A stretch of DNA of 64,000 bases from Haloprofundus halobius (GCF_020097835.1 NZ_CP083668.1:85552-149551), one strand, 5' to 3'; positions 1-8,117 are shown, counted from the stretch's first letter. The notes: generated from the letters alone by a model not told the origin. Translations and numbers: made by a program.

Positions 1-44
1 GTGGGACCGATTCCGGTCTTGTTGGGTAATGCATCCCACAGTAG

Positions 45-98
45 TGTTTTTCCGCCCCTGAGAGCTGCGGGGCGGCAGAGTCCCGCAGGAGACTCCCT
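45..98 (+). promoter_or_regulatory. T-run and two-hairpin leader before the first gene
   Basis: A T5 run (47-51) is followed by a perfect 7-bp GC stem (52-58 with 69-75) and a second stem (GAGTC 78-82 with GACTC 91-95) ending just before the GTG start at 99. The same layout precedes the two ArdC-like genes and the SWIM gene of this window, so it is probably a shared 5' control element. Its function is unknown. Confidence 0.55.
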
Positions 99-1112
99 GT
101 GTCCATTCACGACTTCTCTAGAGCAACCAGCGACAGCGCGACAAACACCTACGCCGACGCTCGACAGGCGGAGTATGTGGCATTTCTCCATCGCGTCCCA
201 TTTGCCATCGACGCGTTGAACCTCGGCTTCCTTACCGGCTTTCGAGAGGACTGCAGCTACCAACAACAGCAGTTCCTCAATCTCGACCTACCAGTCGGCA
301 TGCTCGACAACGACTTCAAAAATCCAGATCTCGACCGCTACACGGAGCGAGTTCTGAAACACGAACCCGACGTCGGTATCATCGGTGATGCCTACGATAG
401 TGCAGAGGCCCAGTCGTACGTTCGGGCAGTGCGAGACCTCCAAGAGCAGGTTCCCAAAACGGAGTTTGTCATCGTCCCAAAATGCAAAGCGGCACTTGAG
501 GAGATACCAGACGACATCGTCGTCGGCTACTCCCGTGGTTACGCGGATATTCTGGCACACGAGTTCTCAGATCCAGTGGATTGGCGAGGCCGTCGAGTCC
601 ACATCCTCGGAGGTAGTCCACCCAAACAACTCACTGTCGTCGACCAGTTGACGCAACCGACGCTGACAGGCGACCCACCAGCCGACATCGTCGGCCTCGA
701 TTGGAACGGACTCCATCGCGGTGCGCAGTTCGGCGAATTCTGGACGGATAGAGGGTGGGACGACAGCGGTCGCGATGCCGACCACCTGACGGTTCGAGCA
801 ACGGTCCGCCACGGGCTTGGCCATGTCCGTTCGTTTTGGGAGAATCAAGGCGTCTGGCCGGAGAAACCGACTGGGTGTAATAACCAGACACAGTATCAAC
901 CTCCGACACCGGCCGACCTTCACTCATCGGCCTGCGTCGAGTGTGAAGACGACGTCTGGACGGGGTCGCGTGGCCCATTCGTCGCGGAGTACGATACTGG
1001 AGAGATTTGTGGGTACTGCTGTTACGATTGTTACTTCACGCACCGCACTCGGAACCACCTCGAGGAGGTCATGGGCGAGGCCAGTGTCTACATCCCGCCC
1101 GCGATGCACTAG
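99..1112 (+). CDS. Haloarchaeal plasmid protein with Cys-rich C-terminal motif (DUF6610-like)
   Basis: A 337-residue acidic cytoplasmic protein with no signal peptide or membrane segment. The C-terminal 60 residues carry a probable zinc-binding cluster: C279-x2-C282 and then C304, C307, C308 and C311. The N-terminal two thirds look like a globular alpha/beta domain (VGIIGDAYD, FVIVPKCK, VHILGGSPP). I recall the family from haloarchaeal plasmids as DUF6610, but that label is from memory. The GTG start at 99 is chosen because it lies directly after the two-hairpin leader. The next gene is an ArdC-like protein with the same type of leader, so the two may be co-regulated plasmid maintenance or anti-defence genes. 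The biochemical role is unknown. Confidence 0.8.
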   Translation: MSIHDFSRATSDSATNTYADARQAEYVAFLHRVPFAIDALNLGFLTGFREDCSYQQQQFLNLDLPVGMLDNDFKNPDLDRYTERVLKHEPDVGIIGDAYDSAEAQSYVRAVRDLQEQVPKTEFVIVPKCKAALEEIPDDIVVGYSRGYADILAHEFSDPVDWRGRRVHILGGSPPKQLTVVDQLTQPTLTGDPPADIVGLDWNGLHRGAQFGEFWTDRGWDDSGRDADHLTVRATVRHGLGHVRSFWENQGVWPEKPTGCNNQTQYQPPTPADLHSSACVECEDDVWTGSRGPFVAEYDTGEICGYCCYDCYFTHRTRNHLEEVMGEASVYIPPAMH

Positions 1113-1160
1113 CACGTTCACACACGGATTTTTCCGACTGATTCCATTTGCTCGGAAGAG

Positions 1161-1219
1161 TTTTTCTGTCCCCGAAGGGTGCGGGGCATTCCAAACCTGG
1201 AGTGCTCGCGAGACAACTC
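1161..1219 (+). promoter_or_regulatory. T-run and two-hairpin leader of ArdC-like gene 1
   Basis: T5 at 1161-1165 is followed by stem 1 (CCCC 1170-1173 with GGGG 1183-1186) and stem 2 (CATTCC 1187-1192 with GGAGTG 1199-1204, one G-U pair), then the ATG at 1220. The order matches the leaders at 45, 53778 and 56368. Confidence 0.5.
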
Positions 1220-2146
1220 ATGGCGAGTAGTGACTACGCAGCGGTGTCGTTCGACGATTCCGACACCCGACGTGACGAGATGCACAGTACCATCGAGCAG
1301 TGGATCAACGACCTTGTCGACTCCGTCGACGACGCGCAAGCGAGTGCAGAGTTTCAGGCGTGGCTTGACGTCCAACGGCAGTTCCACGATTACTCCTACC
1401 GAAACACGCTGCTCATCAAACAGCAGTGTCCTGAAGCGAGTCATGTCGCCGGATATCGAACGTGGCAAGACGAGTTCGACCGCCACGTCGAGGAAGGTGA
1501 ACAGGCTATCTGGATTTGGGCACCCATCATCACGAAGCGATGTCCCGAGTGTGCAAACTCGCCGAGTTACCACGCCAACACTGACTGTGAGTACGACGCG
1601 ACGCCACCCGAGGAGTGGTCGAGAGGGCTCGTCGGGTTCAAACCAGCTCCTGTCTTCGATGTATCTCAGACGGAAGGAGAACCGCTTCCCGAACTGGAGA
1701 CGGCGGCGACGGGCGACGACAACGACCTGGTGCCAGCGCTCAAAGATGCAGCTGATGAACTCGGTGTGACGGTTCGCATCGTAGATGCCGACGACTGGGA
1801 ACATGGCGACGCGAAAGGGGTCTGTAAGTATCGGGGCCTACATGACTTCCAGCCAGTCGTCGAGGCGAGGGCTCGGTCGAACCAAGCAGATCTCGCGGTC
1901 ACGCTGATTCACGAATACGCCCACGCGCTGCTCCACTTCGATATCGACGATGAACCCGAACGGGCAAAACGCGAGGTCGAAGCGGAAGCTGTCGCGTACA
2001 TCGTCGGTCGATATTTCGGACTCGACACGAGTGGTTCTGCGTTCTATCTCGCTGCGTGGCAGGGCGATGACTCGGAGGCGATTCAAGAGCGCCTCGGTCG
2101 AATCAGTTCCACCGCTCAGGAGATCATTGGGTTACTCGTGGAATAA
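1220..2146 (+). CDS. ArdC-like N-terminal domain plus ImmA/IrrE metallopeptidase, copy 1
   Basis: A 308-residue protein. The N-terminal half resembles the ssDNA-binding domain of ArdC anti-restriction proteins (SYRNTLLIKQQ, AGYRTWQ, AIWIWAPI) and contains a CPEC pair (residues 108-111) plus C123. The C-terminal half is an ImmA/IrrE-type peptidase with the zinc motif HEYAH (H231, E232, H235) and a downstream EVEAEAVAY segment likely to give the third ligand. In the family, ArdC proteins help incoming plasmids escape restriction. ATG 1220 is preferred over an upstream TTG because the upstream codons overlap the hairpin leader. A same-length paralogue lies at 53852, about three quarters identical by eye. 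Confidence 0.85.
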   Translation: MASSDYAAVSFDDSDTRRDEMHSTIEQWINDLVDSVDDAQASAEFQAWLDVQRQFHDYSYRNTLLIKQQCPEASHVAGYRTWQDEFDRHVEEGEQAIWIWAPIITKRCPECANSPSYHANTDCEYDATPPEEWSRGLVGFKPAPVFDVSQTEGEPLPELETAATGDDNDLVPALKDAADELGVTVRIVDADDWEHGDAKGVCKYRGLHDFQPVVEARARSNQADLAVTLIHEYAHALLHFDIDDEPERAKREVEAEAVAYIVGRYFGLDTSGSAFYLAAWQGDDSEAIQERLGRISSTAQEIIGLLVE

Positions 2147-2832
2147 CGATTCGCACAACCTCTGGAGCATCGATTACAGTCGGCTCCATTGGAATTTTCA
2201 GAATCTGATAGAAACGGCGTGCTGAATAGAGAGAATGTATTCAGCAAAAGGGTGTCATTCGTTTCACTCCCTTAGTGGTGGAACAACCGTTAGGTAGGTC
2301 TGCGGACTTCATGACCACAAAGATTATTCTAAATGTCACTTATCTCCGAGTATGCCCACAACGGGGTTCCTTCTCTTCTGGGTGCCAATTGCGTTCGTAT
2401 TCATCGTCGTTGCTTCGTTCACGGGCACTATACTTGCTCTCCAAGTCTACTATGGCAACAGAACTCTGTCTCTCACAGAATTTACGAAGCGATTCAACAA
2501 CGACAGGAGATAATTACATTTTCTACACTGAGCTATTCAGGTAGCATGCATCAAGTGCCGAGCCAGTGACCGAGACGCGCACTGTATGTAACACCGAGGT
2601 CGAAAAAGCTGCGTGACCGACTCGCGCACTCTATTCAGCAGCACCTCTACGAACTGCCAAGGTTCAATCAGAAACACCATGCGAGATACAGAGGGTGTAA
2701 TCAGCACGATAACGCCTTTCTATTTAGTGAACTAATTTCTGTCTGTCGAGTATAGCGCGCTGAAAACGGAGTATCTATCCAGGAACGGGCTGCTCTGTCA
2801 AGAGAGCATCTCGTCTCTCATTGGGAATTGAT
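2147..2832. other. Gene-free stretch with decayed repeat sequence
   Basis: No credible coding region. It holds a perfect 9-bp inverted repeat (TGCTGAATA 2220-2228, TATTCAGCA 2238-2246) and, at about 2620-2715, a copy of a degenerate sequence repeated at about 51290-51400. It looks like remains of an insertion element family. Confidence 0.5.
2220..2246. repeat. Palindromic TGCTGAATA unit
   Basis: A 9-bp perfect inverted repeat with a 9-nt centre. Related units occur at 28140 and 29462, and half units at 27544 and 50582. Confidence 0.55.
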
Positions 2833-3342
2833 ATGGGGCTTTATTATTTTGCCAGTGAAATCAGTGGTATGACGCTTGATGTAGAGGTTCCGGAATCACC
2901 GGACCTCTCGAACCGAGGGATGCCACGCGAGTTTGAGTGGCAGGAAGAAACGCTCGGATCAGAGGACTTCTACCGCGAGGATATCGAAGATCTACTTCAG
3001 GAGGGTGCGTGGAAGGAGGGATTCAACGAGTGGACCGAGTACACGAATCTCGACGAAGAGCAGGTCCAAATCGTCAGCGACCTTGGCCTGTTCCAGGCGT
3101 TCGACTTCTACTGGGACCCAACCGAAGATCGTCTTCGCTTCGATGCCCCGACGATTCCGGACGACTGGCGGGAGCAAGACGCGACCGAATCACTCGATTC
3201 GAGTGCGGTTTCGATGATTGATGCCGCGTTAGATGATCTCGGCCGAGCTATGCAGGAGGTACTGGAGAACTACCTTGAACGGAACGACGAAGCGTCCGAT
3301 TATGGTTGGGGTGAGGAGACCTACGGAAAACGCGGAGAGTGA
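2833..3342 (+). CDS. Small acidic haloarchaeal protein of unknown function
   Basis: 169 residues, strongly acidic (many Glu and Asp, pI clearly low), no membrane segment, no signal peptide and no Cys motif. Amino-acid composition and third-position GC fit a real haloarchaeal gene, and no competing reading frame has comparable composition. The ATG at 2833 (MGLYYFASEISGM) is favoured over a TTG four codons upstream. I do not recognise the family. It stands alone between a repeat-rich gap and another gap, so context gives no hint. Confidence 0.65.
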   Translation: MGLYYFASEISGMTLDVEVPESPDLSNRGMPREFEWQEETLGSEDFYREDIEDLLQEGAWKEGFNEWTEYTNLDEEQVQIVSDLGLFQAFDFYWDPTEDRLRFDAPTIPDDWREQDATESLDSSAVSMIDAALDDLGRAMQEVLENYLERNDEASDYGWGEETYGKRGE

Positions 3343-3767
3343 CCCCAGTGTGGTTTCTCGCTGCCGCGACCCATAGATACCAATAGAAGCCACGTTTGAC
3401 GCGCATGATTGCACGATTGAGGTCCATCTCGGGAATCGGCGCAGCTGGCGAAGAAAAACGAAAGTCTCCTTCTCTCTACTGAGTGGTATGTCATCTGTGT
3501 CTCCACTTCGTCCCCTCATAGCAGGACAATTGCTCGGTAACCGATACGCGATGTGTATTCAACACGCTCGCTGAAACCTATCACCGACTGAGGATTTCAC
3601 CAAGGCCAATCATCTTTATCTGACAATATCTTTCTGTGCGAGAAAGCCTATAACTGGAGATCAACAACGCCGGTGTATGTCTAGTTGGCTCTGTTGAAAT
3701 CCTCTACTTTAGACATTCAAACACGCGAAACAACTGCTCATCTACGTGCGTATTGAGCAGATGTTGA
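3343..3767. other. Gene-free stretch, possible IS scar
   Basis: No supported gene. Near 3690 the sequence TGGCTCTGTTGAAATCC resembles terminal sequences of haloarchaeal insertion elements, which would suggest a solo end, but no partner end or transposase is present. Confidence 0.35.
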
Positions 3768-4547
3768 CTACAGTGCAAGATAGGGTCCGACGACGATGAG
3801 TACAATACCTGATACCACTTTTAACCTCGCAGGGTTAATCAGGTGAGCCACCTTCCACCCGGCGACAACGCCTGCGAGTAATGGGAGGCCAACTAACACT
3901 GCGAGTGGCACCGACACGTTGCCTTGGATGAGGTATCCTGTGGTTGCAAACGCTGCAATGAAGATTGATTGTACCTGAGCGACAGCAAGAGCCAGCAACA
4001 TTGGGACACCAATTAGGATCAGTGCCGGAACTGCGATCACAGGGCCCCCGACACCTAATAAACCGCTGGTGACTCCGAGAGCGAATCCTAAGACGCCGAG
4101 GACGACCTGTCCCTCTCGTCTTGCTACATTTAGCTGGTATAATGGACTGAGATCACGCCGTTCACGATAGACAATAGTGATACCAGTCGCCATCGCAACG
4201 ATACCCAATAGGAGTCCGAAGATCGTTCTCGGAACGAAGGAGTTCACGTATGCACCGATGAGGGCCCCAATAATACACGAGAGACTGAGTATAAGCGCCA
4301 TCGCGCGCGCTTCGCCGGTTTTCAGCTCCCCAGAGTGAACATATGCAGCACTTCCGACTATACCAGTCGCGATAAATGTCGCATGTGCAGTTCCCGCGAC
4401 TGTACCCGACGAAACAGGTGTAAGCGAATATAATGCAATCGTCACAAAAATACCCCCTGGGCCAATTGTCGTAATGCCGATGCCAGAGAGGAATGCGATT
4501 ACCATTAGCACGATGATGAGCGGGAAACCAATTGCAAAATCGAACAT
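3768..4547 (-). CDS. TauE/SafE family membrane permease
   Basis: A 259-residue membrane protein with about eight hydrophobic segments arranged as two similar halves. Each half contains the Gly-rich signature of this family (GIGITTIGPGGIFVT and GVTSGLLGVGGPVIAVPAL). Family members export or import sulfonates, sulfite or small organic anions through the cell membrane. The start at ATG 4547 (MFDFAIGFP) is chosen because it directly precedes the first membrane helix; an ATG at 4610 would add 21 unusual residues. It is transcribed alone, divergent from the acetamidase gene. Confidence 0.8.
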   Translation of the reverse strand: MFDFAIGFPLIIVLMVIAFLSGIGITTIGPGGIFVTIALYSLTPVSSGTVAGTAHATFIATGIVGSAAYVHSGELKTGEARAMALILSLSCIIGALIGAYVNSFVPRTIFGLLLGIVAMATGITIVYRERRDLSPLYQLNVARREGQVVLGVLGFALGVTSGLLGVGGPVIAVPALILIGVPMLLALAVAQVQSIFIAAFATTGYLIQGNVSVPLAVLVGLPLLAGVVAGWKVAHLINPARLKVVSGIVLIVVGPYLAL

Positions 4548-4705
4548 CCTATCCAACCCGTTTTTTTGATACGATATAGTCTCTGCGAACATAATAACAG
4601 GGAGATACAAAATTGCTTGATTATCACGGACGATCTGTCCGGTCTTTTCGGCGGTGGCAGCAAGAAACGTGCGTGGTTGCCCACCAAGCAGAACTTGGTA
4701 GATAA

Positions 4706-4775
4706 TTAGCTTGTGCGGTGGGGGGCGCTAAGGCCCCTTCCTCCGCGAGTGCCGGGCAGGGGAGTTCGCAAACCT
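4706..4775. repeat. IS-end-like repeat, shared with 29753
   Basis: The segment AGCTTGTGCGGTG followed by GCGCTAAGGCCCC recurs in inverted form at 29753-29835. Such GCGCTAAG ends adjoin transposon remnants in haloarchaea. No transposase is attached here. Confidence 0.4.
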
Positions 4776-4858
4776 AAGCACTCTCTATCCTCTATAGAAC
4801 CGGAAGTCTGTGCAGTGCTACACAATCACTATGTTGCTCTCCGTTCGAGTTACAACCA

Positions 4859-6163
4859 ATGTCTGAACAGATCCACGACGTACTCGAAGTAGACGAATTC
4901 ACACTTGGACTTGTTGGCCCTGAACAGGAATCAGGAGGCACTGTCACTGACGGCGGAACTGTGAAAACGCACACTCCAGCCGGATGCTGGGGTCCTATGA
5001 TTACACCACAGTTCCGCGGCGGACACGAAGTCACGCGCCCAATCTACATTGAGAACGCCGAACCTGGCGATGCCCTGGTCGTCCGAATCAAGGATGTCGA
5101 AGTAACGAGCATTGCCACAAGTACCGGGAGCATGGCAGAACGGGCGGATGCATTTGGTGATGATCCCTTCGTTGACCACCGCTGCCCAGAATGTGGAACG
5201 GAATGGCCGAAAACAGTTGTTGAAGGAACCGGTGAAGGCGCAATTCGATGTGCAGAATGCGGGGCGAATGCCTCCTCATTCGGCTTCGAATATGGATACA
5301 CCGTCGTCTTCGATGACGACAAAACAGTCGGTATTACGGTCGGCGAAGACGGTGCCCACGACCTCGCTACACGAGCAGACGAAGCACTCGCACTCCCCGA
5401 GAACTCACGACAGCACCCAATCTTGCTGTACGAACCTGATGAGGTTCCGGGTACACTTGGGCGGCTCCGACCATTCATCGGCAACATCGGCACGACACCC
5501 GCAATCGAACTTCCAGACTCGCACAACGCTGGAGACTTCGGGCAATTTCTCATCGGTGCCGAACACGACTGGGGGCTTCCAGATGAAGACGCACTTGAAG
5601 CACGTACTGACGGCCACCTCGACTCGAACGACGTCCGGCCAGGGGCGACCCTCATCTGTCCAGTCCGTGTCGACGGAGCCGGTCTCTACGTCGGTGACCT
5701 CCACGCAAATCAGGGTGATGGTGAACTCTCGTTACACACGACTGACGTGAGTGGGAAGACCGAACTCGAAGTCGAGGTTATCAAAGGACTCGAATTGGAT
5801 GGCCCGCTTCTCCTGCCAAACGAGGAAGACCTGCCTCACATTGCAAAACCATACACTGACAGTGAGCGTGAGGCTGGAGATGAACTTGCATCTGAATACA
5901 GTGTGGACTCCGTACACGATGCTGGCCCCATCCAAGTTATTGGGTCAGGTGCAACGATTAATGACGCCACACAGAACGCGTTCGACAGAGCGAGCGCATT
6001 ACTCGATATGACTGAAGGTGAGGTCCGTGCACGCTGTACATTCACCGGAGGTGTTGAAATCGCTCGACTTCCGGGTGTGGTTCAACTGTCGATGCTCGTC
6101 CCGATGGAGAAACTCGAAGAAGTTGGGCTAGCAGAGACGGTCAAGAGCCAGTACAACCTCTAG
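4859..6163 (+). CDS. Acetamidase/formamidase family amidohydrolase with zinc-ribbon insert
   Basis: 434 residues of the FmdA/AmdA family, which release ammonia from short amides such as formamide or acetamide in the cytoplasm. Family features visible are THTPAGCWGPMITP near the N terminus, the central GNIGTTPA and the C-terminal ARCTFTGGVEIARLPGVVQLS. Unusually, a zinc ribbon is inserted after residue 105 (C109-x2-C112, C131-x2-C134). The gene is convergent with the MoaD-like gene; an IS remnant was inserted 5 bp after its TAG stop. The stop itself is untouched, so the protein should be intact. Substrate is inferred from the family only. Confidence 0.88.
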   Translation: MSEQIHDVLEVDEFTLGLVGPEQESGGTVTDGGTVKTHTPAGCWGPMITPQFRGGHEVTRPIYIENAEPGDALVVRIKDVEVTSIATSTGSMAERADAFGDDPFVDHRCPECGTEWPKTVVEGTGEGAIRCAECGANASSFGFEYGYTVVFDDDKTVGITVGEDGAHDLATRADEALALPENSRQHPILLYEPDEVPGTLGRLRPFIGNIGTTPAIELPDSHNAGDFGQFLIGAEHDWGLPDEDALEARTDGHLDSNDVRPGATLICPVRVDGAGLYVGDLHANQGDGELSLHTTDVSGKTELEVEVIKGLELDGPLLLPNEEDLPHIAKPYTDSEREAGDELASEYSVDSVHDAGPIQVIGSGATINDATQNAFDRASALLDMTEGEVRARCTFTGGVEIARLPGVVQLSMLVPMEKLEEVGLAETVKSQYNL

Positions 6164-6168
6164 TTCAC

Positions 6169-6352
6169 ACAGATGCAAGGAGGAAGCCCATCCCTTTAGG
6201 GGTGGCAGACGTCTTCGAGTGAAGGCACACCCTGTCAGTGTGTGCTGCCGTCAGGGACGCTGAACCTGAACAGCGAGTTCCGCGCCTACTCCGTAACGGA
6301 GGCAGAAGGGGAGTCCACTGACAAGCCCATGACTTCAGTCGTGGGTCACTGA
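6169..6352 (+). mobile_element. 184-bp IS1341-type mini-element retaining tnpB 3' end and right end
   Basis: Begins after the target TTCAC (6164-6168) with the left-end sequence ACAGATGCAAGGAGGAAGCC. It then jumps to a segment about nine-tenths identical to 63567-63709, that is the last part of tnpB plus the right-end palindrome, ending in CACTGAC. The same ends and target bound the full element at 62213. The coding part is far too short for a protein. What remains is the region that encodes the guide (omega) RNA in TnpB systems, so it may be a stand-alone guide RNA locus. Confidence 0.8.
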
Positions 6353-6610
6353 CCCACCTCGCATTGCAGGGAACAATTTCATTGTCGCATCAGACGAAAG
6401 GGTATCGTTGAGCGAGACTCGTTCGTCTTCAATCAAGATACGGACACTTGGACGAATTTTGTCTTCCTCGTCGACAAGTTGTGATGCAGTGCGTGGATAC
6501 GTCGAGACGAATGACTCGACGGCATCTTGTACTGAATTGCCGTCCACTGTGAGTTCAATCGTCTTTTCACCAGTTACAGACCGGAGCGGACCGTACACGA
6601 GTACCTTCAT
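6335..6610 (-). CDS. MoaD/ThiS-like ubiquitin-fold protein with displaced di-glycine
   Basis: 91 residues of beta-grasp type (KVLVYGPLRSVTGEKTIEL, then PAMRGG). In haloarchaea such proteins (SAMP/MoaD) carry sulfur for molybdopterin or are ligated to proteins through a free C-terminal Gly-Gly after activation by an E1-like enzyme. Here Gly-Gly is followed by Ser-Val-Thr-His-Asp before the stop, and these five codons and the stop belong to the right end of the adjacent IS remnant. Removing the element restores GGT GGG TGA, so the ancestral protein ended in Gly-Gly. Present function is doubtful unless the tail is removed. Confidence 0.8.
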   Translation of the reverse strand: MKVLVYGPLRSVTGEKTIELTVDGNSVQDAVESFVSTYPRTASQLVDEEDKIRPSVRILIEDERVSLNDTLSSDATMKLFPAMRGGSVTHD

Positions 6611-6666
6611 AGCTCAATAGCAGAGTTGAACAGATTAGGTTCTTTGGTGCGTACTTCTGGAGGAGG

Positions 6667-6805
6667 TTACTCGACGCGGTCTCTTTGCGTATCCCGTTCT
6701 ACGCGAATTTTATCGTATAGTGTCGTGACATGCCTTCCTTCCTCGAAAAGAGTAGTCGACCGGTTTCTTCGCTGAGCGTAATTGTCGTCACCACTTCGGG
6801 CCGTT
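6667..6805 (-). pseudogene. Duplicated 3' fragment of the gene at 8748
   Basis: About 140 bp nearly identical to 8750-8885. It encodes TLFEEGRHVTTLYDKIR and neighbouring residues of the 100-residue protein at 8748-9050, but lacks one T in GAGTTAGTC, shifting the frame. It is a truncated duplicate. Confidence 0.65.
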
Positions 6806-6847
6806 TTGAGACGTGGGTTTTGGTCGCCCGGCTGTGGTGGTCGCAGT

Positions 6848-7264
6848 TCATTGCCGCTCGGTTTGTTCGTCCCACCGCTTCTTATCCAACCACTTCGAGA
6901 GTTCGTCTCGTTCGGCCGTCTCGCCCTCGAGCGCCTCGTACTCGGCTTCCGCACGGTCGAGAAGCGTCTGTTCAACGTCGGGGTCCGTTGACCCACCGAC
7001 GTAGTCAGCCCACGACGGGAACTCGGTGTCGACGGCGCGATCTATCGCCCGGAGAATGCGTTGATGCTCGATATCTGAGCGTCCAAGTTCTTCGAGTACG
7101 AGCAGCGAGAGATCACGGGCGTCCGCAAGAACACGTTGGGTATCGTCGGCCGTGACTCGTCCGTCGTCGCCTCTCTCGGTGTGGTCGACAATCGCGTTGG
7201 CGAGCGAACGGATTGCTTCACGTTCGGGTTGGTCTATCGGGTCGTCTGTTTCGTGTGCGGTCAT
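6848..7264 (-). CDS. Acidic helical protein of unknown function
   Basis: 138 residues, mostly predicted helical, acidic, no membrane segment, no recognised motif. Its ATG overlaps the stop of the 38-codon ORF upstream by 4 bp (ATGA), so it was probably the second gene of a two-gene unit whose first gene was cut by the IS6-type remnant at 7403-7672. The size and arrangement would suit a toxin-antitoxin or HEPN-like partner, but no catalytic motif (such as RxxxxH) is visible. Confidence 0.6.
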   Translation of the reverse strand: MTAHETDDPIDQPEREAIRSLANAIVDHTERGDDGRVTADDTQRVLADARDLSLLVLEELGRSDIEHQRILRAIDRAVDTEFPSWADYVGGSTDPDVEQTLLDRAEAEYEALEGETAERDELSKWLDKKRWDEQTERQ

Positions 7265-7377
7265 GCGGAGAGTTCTCCAAAAGTTGTTTTCTCTGCGGAT
7301 TCTGCGCAGAGTCGGTTCAGTTCGTGTCGTGTCTTGGCGTCGTCAAAGTCGATGTTCGCGAGTTCGTCCAAGAGCAT
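7261..7377 (-). CDS. Short ORF, probably the surviving 3' end of a truncated gene
   Basis: 38 codons (starts MLLDELANIDFDDAKTRHEL) ending with a 4-bp ATGA overlap into the next gene. Amino-acid use is haloarchaeal. Because it begins immediately beside the IS6-family remnant, it is best read as the tail of a longer gene cut by that insertion, though independent translation from ATG 7377 is possible. Confidence 0.45.
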   Translation of the reverse strand: MLLDELANIDFDDAKTRHELNRLCAESAEKTTFGELSA

Positions 7378-7402
7378 ACTCGCAACTGTCGCTCAATGTG
7401 GC

Positions 7403-7672
7403 TTAAACGTACGCGTCGGGCGTATAGTCGTGTTTAGTTTGGAGCATTGAGCCAGCCAGCAAATGCTTGGAGCACTTTTCGGCGGTTTGCGGCTCACCGT
7501 GGTTGAAGCAATTTGAGAAGGAAAAAGTGCGGTGCTTGAGCTCTCAAAAATTCGTTCGATGGCGTTCAGATTTTCAGTTCGTTCAGTTTGAAATCGGAGT
7601 CCAGCTCTGGCCAGCGCAGTTTGGAGGTGTTGAGCACCATCGACCAGAAACACAGCAAATTCGACATCGTGT
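7403..7672 (-). pseudogene. IS6-family transposase, C-terminal remnant
   Basis: The translation FLVDGAQHLQTALARAGLRF matches the end of the DDE catalytic core of haloarchaeal IS6/IS240-type transposases. After a frameshift near 7535 the other frame continues with ELKHRTFSFSNCFNHGEPQTAEK, the usual C terminus, and stops at 7403. N-terminal and central parts are missing, so the element is dead. Confidence 0.65.
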
Positions 7673-7673
7673 T

Positions 7674-8117
7674 CTACTCCTCCCAGAAGGCACGCTGTCT
7701 GTCTTCGATCTCTGAAAGGACCATCGAGAGGACATCTCGCCAGTCCGCCGGATGTGACGTGTCGTCACCGGGTGTCGGTGCGTCAGGCCCTGGATGGACG
7801 TGGTCACGGGTGTTGTGACCGGACGGGTGTCTGTCCCATCGGTGATCGAACTCGCCGCTTTCGTGTTCCTCGTGGTAGTGTAGAGAGAAGTCTCCGTTTT
7901 CGAACCAGACTACTTCCAGGCGAGCAGCACGAACTCGTTCCGGGTAGAACCGTTGATCATACACGCACACTAGACGCTCCGGGGCAAACGCCGGCTGATC
8001 AGCGATTCGTTTGAAACGGTCATCAGCCGCGAAGCGCTCTCGGATGGTGTCAAGTCGGTCGAAATCAATCGGCGCACCGTGAAACGGGTCTGACGTGTTC
8101 TCGTCTCCGCCACTCAT
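7674..8117 (-). CDS. TumE-like (DUF6516-type) protein, second gene of HTH pair
   Basis: 147 residues, acidic and rich in His in the middle (HYHEEHESGEFDHRWDRHPS). Features recalled from TumE/DUF6516 proteins are a first part with AARLEVVWFENGDFSLHYHEE and a conserved FDHRWDRHP segment. It overlaps the upstream HTH gene by 4 bp (ATGA), the usual coupling of toxin-antitoxin pairs. The stop is adjacent to the IS6 remnant, but the C terminus (QRAFWEE) looks complete. A toxin role is inferred from arrangement only. Confidence 0.6.
   Translation of the reverse strand: MSGGDENTSDPFHGAPIDFDRLDTIRERFAADDRFKRIADQPAFAPERLVCVYDQRFYPERVRAARLEVVWFENGDFSLHYHEEHESGEFDHRWDRHPSGHNTRDHVHPGPDAPTPGDDTSHPADWRDVLSMVLSEIEDRQRAFWEE

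Noticed and set aside
1118..1804. 228-codon minus-strand ORF
   Set aside because: Shadow of the ArdC-like gene, no family-like features.
5044..5655. 203-codon minus-strand ORF
   Set aside because: Antisense to the acetamidase gene; Ser/Pro-rich mirror frame.
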